DNA from: DASUPK01 sp963724665
Lineage (GTDB): Bacteria > Actinomycetota > Thermoleophilia > Solirubrobacterales > 70-9
Length of the DNA: 64,000 bases
Reading direction: 5' to 3'
Assembly: GCA_963724665.1 (NCBI GenBank)
Contig: CAVRVH010000005.1
Span: 18,771-82,770, forward strand
The translations under genes were made by a program, and so were the position numbers. The notes beneath the pieces are model-generated. The model was not told the DNA's origin and searched no databases. It saw only the letters and a list, made by a program, of their open reading frames with translations. The stretch's first letter is position 1. Each line of letters starts with the position of its first letter. Positions 34,805 to 43,400 of the stretch are shown piece by piece.

Positions 34805-35689
34805 ATGGCGATCAGCAAGGTCGGGGTCCTGGGCTGCGGGCTCATGGGGCATGGGATCTCTCAGATCTGCGCCCAGCAGGGTTGGGACGTCGTGGTCCGC
34901 GAGATCGATCAGGGACAGCTCGATAAGGGCATGGGCAAGATCGAGAAGCAGCTCGCCCGGGCGGTCGAGAAGGGCAAGATGGAGCAGTCGGAGGCGGACG
35001 CTGTCCTGGCACGGATCACCCCGACGCTCGAGTACGCGGATCTCGCCGACTGCGATCTCCTGATCGAGGCGATCACCGAGGACCTCGATCGCAAGCTCGA
35101 GATGTGGCGTGAGCTCGATGAGCTGGTCAAGGACGACGCCTTTCTCGCGACCAACACCTCATCCCTCTCGGTCGCCACCCAGGCGGACGCAACCAAGCGG
35201 CCCGACCGGATGATCGGCCTCCACTTCTTCAACCCGCCTCAGGTGATGCCGTTGCTCGAGGTGGTGCGCGCGGAGAATTCGGCTGATGACGCCGTCGCGC
35301 TCGGCTTCGAGGTCGGCGAGGCGCTCGGGAAGACGACCGTCGCCGCCGGCGACAATCGCGGCTTCATCGTCAACCGGTTGCTGGTCCCCTACATGCTCGA
35401 TGCCATCCGGGCGCACGAGCAGGGAGTCGGATCGATCTCCGACATCGACACCGGGATGATGGCCGGGGCGAGCCACCCGATGGGGCCGCTGACACTGGCC
35501 GATTTCGTCGGCCTCGACACGCTTGCCGCAATCGCGGGTGTGATGGTTGACGCCTACGGCGAGGAACGCTTCGCCGCGCCTGACACGCTCGAGAAGATGG
35601 TGGACGCAGGGGACTTCGGCCGCAAGACCGGTAAGGGGTTCTACGATTACTCCGGCGACAAGCCCGTCCCGGTGGACGCCGGGGGCTAG
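34805..35689 (+). CDS. hbd: 3-hydroxybutyryl-CoA dehydrogenase
   Basis: A 294-residue enzyme with a good GAGGGAGAC site. N-terminal NAD motif is VGVLGCGLMGHGIS (GxGxMGxGI); the catalytic region has NTSSLSVATQA and GLHFFNPPQVMPLLEVV, and the NRLLVPYMLDAIR region follows. The C-terminus is the helical dimer domain with SHPMGPLTLADFVGLDT. It interconverts acetoacetyl-CoA and 3-hydroxybutyryl-CoA. It starts the hbd-DivIVA-like-carboxyltransferase group, and could feed crotonyl-CoA to Ccr. Confidence 0.92.
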   Translation: MAISKVGVLGCGLMGHGISQICAQQGWDVVVREIDQGQLDKGMGKIEKQLARAVEKGKMEQSEADAVLARITPTLEYADLADCDLLIEAITEDLDRKLEMWRELDELVKDDAFLATNTSSLSVATQADATKRPDRMIGLHFFNPPQVMPLLEVVRAENSADDAVALGFEVGEALGKTTVAAGDNRGFIVNRLLVPYMLDAIRAHEQGVGSISDIDTGMMAGASHPMGPLTLADFVGLDTLAAIAGVMVDAYGEERFAAPDTLEKMVDAGDFGRKTGKGFYDYSGDKPVPVDAGG

Positions 35690-35712
35690 GCCAGCCCAAG
35701 GAGGAAGGACGC

Positions 35713-36441
35713 ATGCCAGTCGACCACACCAGCCTGGACCGCATCCGCAACGCCACCTTCCCATCTTCGCGACGCGGATACGACAAGCAGGAGGTCGAGA
35801 AGTTCCTGTCGCGGCTCGCCGACTGGCTCGAGACGGGGGCGGGAGACGAGTCCCGGTCCGACACGGTCAAGCGGGAGCTCGAGCGGGTGGGGGAGCGAAC
35901 CGGCGCCATCCTGGCCCAGGCGGAGGAGAGCGCGCAGCAGATCCGCGCCGAGGCCGAGGAGGAGGCGCGGGGCACGATCAACATGGCGAACATGCAGGCC
36001 AACGAGACCCGGACGGAGACCGAGCAGATCCGACAGGCCACGGAGGAGGAGGTGGTGGCCATCCGGCAGCAGGCGGAGCAGGACGCCCACGAGACCATCG
36101 CGACGGCTCAGGCCGAGGCCCGGCGAATCGTCGAGGAGGGAACGCAGCGTCGGGAGGACATCGAGGCCGGGATCGCCGATCTCGTCCGGCGGCGCAACGA
36201 CGTCCTGGCCGATATCGAGGAGCTCACAGCCAAGCTGACCGGGGCCGTCTCGGAGCATCGGCCCGAGCCCGGATCGGAGCCGTTCGGGAAGCCGGACGAG
36301 TTCGACCCGCTCGCCCGCGAGGACGAGGACGAAGAGTTCGAGACGGGCGAGCACGAGGCCGAGGCTGAACCCGAGGACGAGACTCCATCAGAGGAGACGC
36401 AGGTCGTCGACGCTGAGTCCGAGCACGAGGCTCGGACCTGA
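35713..36441 (+). CDS. DivIVA-domain coiled-coil protein
   Basis: A 242-residue acidic protein. Residues 8-40 resemble the DivIVA N-terminal domain (LDRIRNATFPSSRRGYDKQEVEKFL). A long coiled coil of about 110 residues (QQIRAEAEEEARGTINMAN, then TETEQIRQATEEEVVAI) and an acidic disordered tail follow. Such proteins bind curved membrane at poles or septa. Its location between hbd and the carboxyltransferase gene is unexpected and conserved function is not implied by the neighbours. Confidence 0.75.
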   Translation: MPVDHTSLDRIRNATFPSSRRGYDKQEVEKFLSRLADWLETGAGDESRSDTVKRELERVGERTGAILAQAEESAQQIRAEAEEEARGTINMANMQANETRTETEQIRQATEEEVVAIRQQAEQDAHETIATAQAEARRIVEEGTQRREDIEAGIADLVRRRNDVLADIEELTAKLTGAVSEHRPEPGSEPFGKPDEFDPLAREDEDEEFETGEHEAEAEPEDETPSEETQVVDAESEHEART

Positions 36442-36457
36442 GCAAGCCGGGTCGGTC

Positions 36458-37978
36458 GTGAGCGACGTCAAGGCGGCCCTCGACGCCGCGCTGGAGGGCG
36501 GCCCTGAGCGGCATCGGAAGAAGGTGGCCGAGCAGGAGAAGCTGCCCGTGCGGGAGCGGGTGGCGAGGCTCCTGGACGCGGACTCGCTCGCCGAGGACGG
36601 TCTCCTTGCCAACTGGGAGCAGGAGGGGCTCGGCGCCGACGGCGTCGTCACCGGGATGGGAACGGTGGGAGGGCGCGCCGTCGCGCTGATGGCGAACGAT
36701 CCCGCCGTCAAGGCCGGCTCCTGGGGCCCGAAGACCGTCGAGAAGATCCTGCGAATTCAGGAGCGGGCGCTCGCGCACCAGGTGCCGATCGTCTATCTGG
36801 TCGACTCCGCGGGCGCGCGCATCACGGACCAGGTGCGCATGTTCCCCGGCCGGCGCGGCGCCGGGCACATCTTCCATACCCAGGTCCGCCTCTCCGGGCA
36901 GGTGCCGCAGATCTGCCTGCTCTTCGGCCCGAGCGCGGCCGGGGGCGCCTACATCCCCGCCTTCTGCGACGTGGTGATCATGCGTGACGGCAATGCCTCG
37001 ATGTACCTCGGCTCACCGCGCATGGCCGAGATGGTGATCGGGGAGAAGGTCACGCTCGAGGAGATGGGCGGCGCCCGGATGCACACCTCCGTGTCGGGCT
37101 GCGGGCACTTCCTGAGCAAGTCCGACGAGGAGGCGATCGACCTCGCCCGCAGCTATCTCGCCTACATGCCGGCGAACTGGCGGGAGGAGCCGCCGGCGTC
37201 GCCTCCTGCCGAGCCCGAGGACATGCCGGCCGTCTCGGAGATCGTGCCCGACAACGAGAAGGAGCCCTTCGACGTCAAAGACCTGATTCGTGCCGTCGTC
37301 GACGCCGAGTCGTTCCTCGAGGTGCACGCCCGCTGGGCGAAGGAGATCGTTGTCGGCTACGCGCGGCTCGACGGTCGCGTGATCGGTGTGGTGGCGAACC
37401 AGCCGAAGGTGAAGGGCGGCGTGCTCTTCGTCGACTCCGCCGACAAGGCCGCCCGGTTCATCATGACCTGCAACGCCTTCAACGTGCCGCTGCTCTTCCT
37501 GGCGGACGTTCCCGGCTTCATGATCGGCAAGGACGTCGAGCGGCAGGGGATCATCCGCCACGGGGCCAAGATGATCAGCGCCGTGTCCGAGGCGACCGTT
37601 CCGAAGCTCTCGGTGGTCGTCCGGAAGGCCTACGGCGCCGGGCTCTACGCGATGGCCGGGCCGGCCTTCGAGCCCGATGCCTGCCTGGCCTTCCCGCAGG
37701 CCCAGATCGCGGTGATGGGGCCCGAGGCTGCGATCAACGCCGTCTTCTTCAACCAGATCCAGGAGATCGAGGATCCCGAGGAGCGCGAGCGCTTCGTCAA
37801 GGAGAAGCGCGAGGAGTACTCGGAGGACATCGACATCCTCCACCTCGCCTCGGAGTTGGTGGTCGACGCGGTGATCGAGCCGGACAGCCTGCGAGAGGAG
37901 CTAGTCCGACGCTACGCCCTGGCGGCGACCAAGGACCGCAGCTTCGCCACCCGGCGGAATCCCATAACGCCGGCCTAG
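36458..37978 (+). CDS. Acyl-CoA carboxylase beta subunit (carboxyltransferase)
   Basis: A 506-residue biotin-dependent carboxyltransferase with a GTG start. The two oxyanion/CoA elements are visible: a first with YLVDSAGARITDQ and GPSAAGGAYIPAF, and a second with FLADVPGFMIGKD and RKAYGAGLYAMAG. The N-terminal ERVARLLDAD is typical of the PCCB/MccB group. It would carboxylate propionyl- or a branched acyl-CoA with a separate biotin subunit, which is not in the window. The last residue's stop codon starts the third junction repeat. Confidence 0.87.
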   Translation: MSDVKAALDAALEGGPERHRKKVAEQEKLPVRERVARLLDADSLAEDGLLANWEQEGLGADGVVTGMGTVGGRAVALMANDPAVKAGSWGPKTVEKILRIQERALAHQVPIVYLVDSAGARITDQVRMFPGRRGAGHIFHTQVRLSGQVPQICLLFGPSAAGGAYIPAFCDVVIMRDGNASMYLGSPRMAEMVIGEKVTLEEMGGARMHTSVSGCGHFLSKSDEEAIDLARSYLAYMPANWREEPPASPPAEPEDMPAVSEIVPDNEKEPFDVKDLIRAVVDAESFLEVHARWAKEIVVGYARLDGRVIGVVANQPKVKGGVLFVDSADKAARFIMTCNAFNVPLLFLADVPGFMIGKDVERQGIIRHGAKMISAVSEATVPKLSVVVRKAYGAGLYAMAGPAFEPDACLAFPQAQIAVMGPEAAINAVFFNQIQEIEDPEERERFVKEKREEYSEDIDILHLASELVVDAVIEPDSLREELVRRYALAATKDRSFATRRNPITPA

Positions 37979-39060
37979 CGGCCACCAGGCCGCTGCACCT
38001 CAGGAGCGAAGGGCGAAGCCCGTAGCGACTCACGCAGGGCGGCCGCTTGTGGCCGCGATGTGATCGCGAAGCCGTGTTTCGGGAACGGCACCAGCGACTC
38101 GCTCTCGGTGTCCCAGAGCTTCAGCCGGAAGGTCCGGATGCTGCTGCGGATCGTGACCACGGGCGTGCGCCGGAACATCGGGTGCGACTCGTGTGCAGCC
38201 CGCAGGCGGTAGTTCGGGATCTTCGCGCTCAGGTGATGGACGTGATGGAAGTTGGCGTTGCCGACCATCCAGGCGAGCGGACGGGGGAGCTGGAGATAGG
38301 AGCTGCCCTGCAGGGCGGCGAGCTCGAACTTCCATGTATCGGGCGCTTGGTAGTAGGTGTCCTCGTACTGGTGCTGGATGTAGAGCATCCAGGCGCCAAT
38401 GGCCCCGCCGGCGACCAGGGTCGTGGCCTGGATCAGCAGGAAGGTCTGCAGGCCGACGACCGCGCTCCAGCCCACAACCCAGGCCACGAGCGCGAGGTTG
38501 GTCAGGACCACGCTCAGCAGGATCTTCGGAGTCATGCCGCGCTGGGGAAAGCGGCGCTCGAACAGGAACACGAGGCTCGGGCCGATGAGCAGCATCAGGA
38601 TGGGGTTGCGGTAAAGGCGGTATCCCAGCCGTCTCGGGCGGGATGCGCTCTCAAACTCGGCCATGGTCATGGTGTTGATCTCGCCCACGCCTCGATGGTC
38701 GAGGTCGCCCGTGTGCGCGTGGTGGATGGCGTGCTGCCGCTGCCACCAGCGATAGGGGGTGAACAGCAGGAAGCCGAGGAAGTGGCCCCAGCGGCTGTTC
38801 TCGGGCCGCGACTCGAACATCGAGTTGTGGGTCAGGTCGTGGAAGAGCGAATACATGCGCGTTAGGAAGACGGTTGCGATCAGGCCGAGTGCGATCGCCA
38901 CAGGAGCGCTGGGCTCGATCAGGGCCGCGAGGATCCAGACGGCCAGGTAGGGCAGTACGACGCTTGCGATCTGACCGAGGCTGCGCAGGCGGTCGACCTC
39001 CAGGTACGGCGAGAGGTCCTGCTTCCAGCTCTCCCGGGAGGGGATCTCTGCGGTGCTCAC
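37975..39060 (-). CDS. Membrane fatty acid desaturase
   Basis: A 361-residue membrane protein with a GTG start. Three His boxes are intact: HDLTH at residue 74, HAIHHAH at 110 and HHVHH at 272, as in acyl-lipid/acyl-CoA desaturases with a di-iron centre. Four hydrophobic segments are visible. The last 32 residues (from GFAITSRPQ onward) are encoded by the repeat at 37976-38077, so the natural C-terminus was probably shorter. It introduces a double bond in membrane acyl chains; electrons would come from a ferredoxin/flavodoxin system not seen here. Confidence 0.87.
   Translation of the reverse strand: MSTAEIPSRESWKQDLSPYLEVDRLRSLGQIASVVLPYLAVWILAALIEPSAPVAIALGLIATVFLTRMYSLFHDLTHNSMFESRPENSRWGHFLGFLLFTPYRWWQRQHAIHHAHTGDLDHRGVGEINTMTMAEFESASRPRRLGYRLYRNPILMLLIGPSLVFLFERRFPQRGMTPKILLSVVLTNLALVAWVVGWSAVVGLQTFLLIQATTLVAGGAIGAWMLYIQHQYEDTYYQAPDTWKFELAALQGSSYLQLPRPLAWMVGNANFHHVHHLSAKIPNYRLRAAHESHPMFRRTPVVTIRSSIRTFRLKLWDTESESLVPFPKHGFAITSRPQAAALRESLRASPFAPEVQRPGGR
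37976..38077 (+). repeat. Convergent-junction structured repeat, copy 3
   Basis: Third copy, same strand as copy 1. It starts on the TAG of the carboxyltransferase and lies wholly inside the 3' end of the convergent desaturase gene, whose last 32 codons are read from it. All three main hairpins are conserved and the first stem is identical to copy 1. Differences to copy 1 concentrate in the short segment after the first hairpin and in the last 30 bases. Confidence 0.85.
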
Positions 39061-39100
39061 GGCTTTGATTACGCTCGCCCGCCGAGGCTGGATCAGCGGG

Positions 39101-41104
39101 TCAGGATGGCAGGCGGGAGGCGAGCTCCGTGAAGTAGTCGAGCGCGGCCGGGTTCGCCAGCGAGTCGCGGCTCGCCGCCTTCTCGGGCCGTTCGCCCATC
39201 AGGATGCGCTTCACGGGGACCTCGAGGACCTTGCCGCTCAGCGTCCGCGGGACCTCGGCGATCTGGAAGATCTCGTTGGGGACGTGGCGAGGTGAGCACT
39301 GCTCCCGGATGCGGCGCTTGATCTCGCCGACCGACTCGTCACCAAGAGCGACGCCCTCGCGCAGGACGACGAAGAGGGGCATCCATCCCTCGGTGCCCGG
39401 CCTCGGGATGTCGACCACGAGAGAGTCCAGGACATCCGGCACATCGGCGACGGCGCGGTAGATCTCCGCCGTCCCCATGCGAATGCCGCCGCGGTTGATG
39501 GTTGAGTCGGAGCGGCCGTAGATGATCGCGGTGCCGCGCGAGGTGATCTCTATCCAGTCGCCGTGGCGCCAGATGCCCGGGTACATCTCGAAGTAGCTGG
39601 CTCGGTAGCGCGAGCCATCCTCGTCGCCCCAGAAGAAGACCGGCATCGAGGGCATCGGCTCGGTGATGACCAGCTCGCCGACCTCGTCGACGACGGAGTT
39701 GCCGTCCTCGTCGAAGGCCTCGACCTTCGCTCCGAGGGCGCGGCCCTGGAGCTCGCCCTTGTACACCGGCAGGATCGGGACGCCGCCTACGAACGCGGTG
39801 CAGAGATCGGTCCCGCCGCTGGTCGAGAAGAGCCAGGTGTCGTTGCCGAGGTGCTCGTAGATCCAGTCGAAGCCCTCGGGGGACAGGGGGGAGCCCGTGG
39901 AGCCGACCGAGCGCAGGCGGGAGAGCTCGCGTCCCTCCTCGGGCCGGACGCCGTCCTTCATGCAGGCGGCGATGTAGGCGGCGCTCGTGCCGAAGCAGGT
40001 CTCGCCTGTTCGTTCCGCCAGATCCCAGAGGACACCCATGTCCGGGTAGGCGGGGTTGCCGTCGTAGAGGACGATCGAGGCGTCCGTGAGCAGGACGCCG
40101 ATCAGGAAGTTCCACATCATCCAGCCCGTCGTCGTGAACCAGAAGAGGCGGTCGCCGGGCAGGGCATCCAGGTGGAGGTAGCCCTTCTTGAGTTGCTCCA
40201 TGAGGATCCCGCCGTGTCCCTGGACGATCGCCTTGGGCAGGCCGGTTGTCCCCGACGAGTAGAGGACCCAGAGCGGGTGGTCGAAGGGGACTCGCTCGAA
40301 GCGGAGCTCTGCGCCCGAGCCGAGGTCGGCGAGCTGGCCCCAGGTCATGGGCGGCGCGACCTTCGGACGCTCCTCGAGCGTTGCGAGCTCCGGGGCGGCG
40401 CTCAGGTACGGGACGACGATCACCCGCTCGAGGCTCGGGATCTGTGCGGCCACGTCGGCCACGACCTCCATGCGGTCGAAGTCCTTGCCGCCGTAGCGGT
40501 AGCCGTCGACGGTGAACATCACCTTCGGCTCGATCTGGGCGAATCGGTCGACGATGCTCCCGGGTCCGAAGTCCGGCGAGCAGCTCGACCAGACGGCGCC
40601 GAGGCTGGCGGTGGCCAGGAAGGCGATCAGGGCCTCCGGGCCGTTCGGCAGGTAGGCGACGACACGGTCGCCCTTCGACACACCGAGTGCCTGCAGGCCC
40701 TCGCGCACCGCCGCGACCTGTTCGCGGAGCTCCCCCCAGCGGAGCTCCGAGAGCTCCCGCAGCTCGGACGCGTAGACGACGGCGACCGCGTGCTTGTCCT
40801 TGCCCCGGAAGATGTGCTCGGCGTAGTTCAGGTTGGCGCCCTCGAACCAGCGGGCGCCGGGCATCACGCGCTCGCGCAAGACCTCCTCGTAGGGCCCGTC
40901 TGAGATGACATCGCAGTACTCCCAGAGCGAGCCCCAGAACTCCTCGATCTCGGTGACCGACCAGCGCCAGAGGGCGTGGTAGTCCTCGAAGTGGAGGTCG
41001 CGGTTCTCCGCCAGCCACCGGATGTAGCGGGTGAGCTGGGAGCGCTCGACCATCTCGGGCGTGGGCGCCCAGAGGATCTCGGCCTCGACGGTCCTCTCCT
41101 CCAC
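39101..41104 (-). CDS. acsA: Acetoacetyl-CoA synthetase
   Basis: A 667-residue adenylate-forming enzyme with a GTG start. It has the acetoacetyl-CoA synthetase N-terminus (LTRYIRWLAENRDLHFEDY), the phosphate-binding YSSGTTGLPKAIV, a FSTSGGTDLC and the hinge/Lys region SGKVLEVPVKRIL near the end. It activates acetoacetate with ATP and CoA. Together with the HMG-CoA lyase and hbd genes it forms a ketone-body module around 3-hydroxybutyryl-CoA. Confidence 0.9.
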   Translation of the reverse strand: MEERTVEAEILWAPTPEMVERSQLTRYIRWLAENRDLHFEDYHALWRWSVTEIEEFWGSLWEYCDVISDGPYEEVLRERVMPGARWFEGANLNYAEHIFRGKDKHAVAVVYASELRELSELRWGELREQVAAVREGLQALGVSKGDRVVAYLPNGPEALIAFLATASLGAVWSSCSPDFGPGSIVDRFAQIEPKVMFTVDGYRYGGKDFDRMEVVADVAAQIPSLERVIVVPYLSAAPELATLEERPKVAPPMTWGQLADLGSGAELRFERVPFDHPLWVLYSSGTTGLPKAIVQGHGGILMEQLKKGYLHLDALPGDRLFWFTTTGWMMWNFLIGVLLTDASIVLYDGNPAYPDMGVLWDLAERTGETCFGTSAAYIAACMKDGVRPEEGRELSRLRSVGSTGSPLSPEGFDWIYEHLGNDTWLFSTSGGTDLCTAFVGGVPILPVYKGELQGRALGAKVEAFDEDGNSVVDEVGELVITEPMPSMPVFFWGDEDGSRYRASYFEMYPGIWRHGDWIEITSRGTAIIYGRSDSTINRGGIRMGTAEIYRAVADVPDVLDSLVVDIPRPGTEGWMPLFVVLREGVALGDESVGEIKRRIREQCSPRHVPNEIFQIAEVPRTLSGKVLEVPVKRILMGERPEKAASRDSLANPAALDYFTELASRLPS

Positions 41105-41114
41105 GGCCCGATCT

Positions 41115-42365
41115 TTACACGCGCTCGGCGGCGGCAGGCGGCTGGGAGGCGGCGGGGGCGCCGGCGGCCCGGCCGGCGTCGCGGTCGATCAGGCGGGCGA
41201 GAGAGACGAGGAAGTCGGTGGCGCGGGTGAGGGCCTCGGCGTCCACGCGCTCGGGTGTGTCGTCGTGCGTGTGGTACCAGGGCGCGAGGTTGCCGTCCGG
41301 ATCGGTCGTACGGAGGGTGATCGCGCGCATGCGGCGGACGCGGGCGGGCATCGCGTCGTCGAGCAACGGGTGGCGGATCGGCCGCGCGCCCTCCGGACCG
41401 GCGCCGCCGGATTCGCCGAGTGCCGCGCACAGCTCGATCAGCTGCGGGTCGTGCGGGAGGCTGATCACGGGGCCCTGGCTGATCTCGTAGGCGACCTGCC
41501 CGGAGGAGACGGAGTCGACGTTGACGAAGGCGCTGGTCGCCCGGTCGAACTCCTTGCGCCGTGAGCGGACGAAAGCGCGGCTGCCCTCGCAGAAGGATTC
41601 CTCGGAGCCGGCCAGCACGATCCAGACGTCGAGATTGTCGGGCGGGTTGGCAGTCAGGTCGTCCGCAGCCGAGAGGACGGCAGCCACTCCCGAGGCGTTG
41701 TCATAGGCGCCGGGGACGATGTCGGAGAGGGCGATGTCGATCAGCAGGAACCCGGCGACGATCAGGACGATGGTGGGGATGGCCTGGAGGGCGTTGAGCC
41801 AGGTCGCGTCGAGGCCGGCCATGCGCGCGCCCAGGATGGGGAGCAGGGGAGCGAGCCCGAGCCAGAAGAAGAGGCGGAACGGGCCGAGCCCGACGCGGGT
41901 GCGCTCAGGCAGACGCCGTATCCGCTTCGACGCCTTGGAGAAGATGTAGCCGGTGCGGGCGGCGTCGTAGTGGGCCATCAGGATCAGGCGGGCCGGTGCG
42001 TCGGGGCGGTTGCCGGGCGAGATCACGTTCTGCGACGTGCGTCGAAACAGCAGCGACCGGACCAGGTAGAGGCGTGTGTTCAGGTCGAGGTAGGTCGAGG
42101 CGGCGGCGAACAGAACCAGGGCGAACCCGACAGCTGGCTGGACGGTGGCAACGATGCTGCCGGCGACCCCCAGCGCAGCGTGGATCAGGAAGACCAGCGC
42201 ATACTCGGGGTGCGCGAAGAAGGGCTCGATCTCGACCCGGCGCCCGATGCTTCGAAGCCGGCCGGCGAGCATGTCGGCCGCGCGCCGCTCGGCGTCGGTC
42301 CCGGGCCCCCGCCCCTCGAAGGAGCAGAGGTCGCGAATAACGTCAATGCGTTCCGCGGAATCCAC
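41115..42365 (-). CDS. M28-family membrane peptidase
   Basis: A 416-residue protein with a GTG start. M28 ligands are recognisable: MAHYDAARTG (His/Asp), PGAYDNASGVAA (bridging Asp) and LAGSEESFCEGSRAF (catalytic Glu), with a final WYHTHDDTPERV His. Hydrophobic blocks near residues 55-90 and 170-215 interrupt the peptidase fold, suggesting an aminopeptidase-like domain with inserted membrane segments. It probably trims peptides at the membrane. It follows acsA's start by ten bases upstream. Confidence 0.75.
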   Translation of the reverse strand: MDSAERIDVIRDLCSFEGRGPGTDAERRAADMLAGRLRSIGRRVEIEPFFAHPEYALVFLIHAALGVAGSIVATVQPAVGFALVLFAAASTYLDLNTRLYLVRSLLFRRTSQNVISPGNRPDAPARLILMAHYDAARTGYIFSKASKRIRRLPERTRVGLGPFRLFFWLGLAPLLPILGARMAGLDATWLNALQAIPTIVLIVAGFLLIDIALSDIVPGAYDNASGVAAVLSAADDLTANPPDNLDVWIVLAGSEESFCEGSRAFVRSRRKEFDRATSAFVNVDSVSSGQVAYEISQGPVISLPHDPQLIELCAALGESGGAGPEGARPIRHPLLDDAMPARVRRMRAITLRTTDPDGNLAPWYHTHDDTPERVDAEALTRATDFLVSLARLIDRDAGRAAGAPAASQPPAAAERV

Positions 42366-42408
42366 GGCGGCGATTATCGCGGGATACCGGCACTATCGTT
42401 CTGCTTCT

Positions 42409-42494
42409 GCCGGAGTGCCGCAACTGGTTGACGGGGCGGCCTCAAAAGCCGCTGTCCCTTTGGGGACATGTGGGTTCGAATCCCACCTCCGGCA
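42409..42494 (+). tRNA. tRNA-Leu (CAA)
   Basis: An 86-base tRNA: acceptor GCCGGAG pairs with CTCCGGC, the anticodon loop is CTCAAAA giving anticodon CAA (reads UUG), and a long variable arm TGTCCCTTTGGGGACA identifies the class II tRNA. T arm GTGGGTTCGAATCCCAC is perfect. The 3' CCA is not encoded. Its 3' end lies two bases from the stop of the HTH-LAGLIDADG gene. Confidence 0.95.
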
Positions 42495-42496
42495 CC

Positions 42497-43270
42497 TCAC
42501 TTCTTCGGACCGACGAACTCGTCCATCGTGGCGATCGACTCCCGACGCGCGACCGAGATGTCGGTTGCAGTCATGACGCGCCACTCGACGCCGACTCGGT
42601 CGCAGGCATCGCAGAAGATCTTGCGGATGTCATCCGATCGATTCGAGAAGAGGTAGCGCGGATACACATACGTTTTCTTCGGATGCCTGATCGTGTTCAC
42701 CGAGTGGCACCCGTCCGAGTGGATGAGTCCGCGAAGCAATCGGTGAGGCTCAGCGCCGACGATCTTGCGCTGCCATTCAACGAGCTCGATCTTCCGCTCA
42801 TGCTTCTTCCCTGGCCCATGCTGAGGGAACAGGCATGGCCAGGCGCGAGAGTAGGAGCTGACCTCGACGCTGTTCTGGTGTTTGTGTGGAAGCACGCCCA
42901 CCGTGCTCGCCGGAAGGACTCTCGCCATCGCCTCGGCGCACTCGTCAATGATGCGCGGGTAGCGCGTATCCAGCGTGATGCGCAACCGGAAGACCTGGCG
43001 ACGATGCGAGGAGATGCATCCATCTCCGAGGTAGAGACCCAGCAGGTAGGCGTAGTCCGGACCGGGGAGCAGTTCGAAGTCGTGCCGCGAGTGTCCACAC
43101 TTCTCGCAGCTGGATGCTGCGGCGAGTCGCGCGCGCCCTCGAGGCACCAGGCCCCGCCTCCAATCCCGAACCGTTCCGCGGGGGATTCCCGTCAGCCTGG
43201 AGACCTCGCAGTCATTTAGTCCACCCTCGATAAGTAGTAAGACCTCGCGAACTTCCTCAACGGCCCGCAT
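42497..43270 (-). CDS. HTH plus LAGLIDADG endonuclease-like protein
   Basis: A 257-residue protein. The N-terminus has a helix-turn-helix (NDCEVSRLTGIPRGTVRDWRR). A CEKCGH zinc-like element follows, then two LAGLIDADG-like helices: YLLGLYLGDGCI around residue 75 and LLRGLIHSDGCH around residue 180, each with the acidic Asp that binds the catalytic metal. This is a two-motif monomeric homing-endonuclease layout, free-standing and not in an intron. Its 3' end lies two bases from the 3' end of tRNA-Leu(CAA). It could be a domesticated regulator as in WhiA. Confidence 0.75.
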   Translation of the reverse strand: MRAVEEVREVLLLIEGGLNDCEVSRLTGIPRGTVRDWRRGLVPRGRARLAAASSCEKCGHSRHDFELLPGPDYAYLLGLYLGDGCISSHRRQVFRLRITLDTRYPRIIDECAEAMARVLPASTVGVLPHKHQNSVEVSSYSRAWPCLFPQHGPGKKHERKIELVEWQRKIVGAEPHRLLRGLIHSDGCHSVNTIRHPKKTYVYPRYLFSNRSDDIRKIFCDACDRVGVEWRVMTATDISVARRESIATMDEFVGPKK

Positions 43271-43400
43271 GACTTCAGAGTTGCTTCAGGAGCGGTCGCC
43301 GGCGACGATCTCCACGCATGGCTACCTGCCGCCGGGACTCACTTGTCACACATTTGGCACATCTTCGGTGTCGGCCCCCGCGTCATGCGACGCTTCAACC

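Noticed and set aside
43269..43400. N-terminal extension of the SRAP protein
   Set aside because: Family chemistry needs Cys at position 2, which the ATG at 43401 provides.
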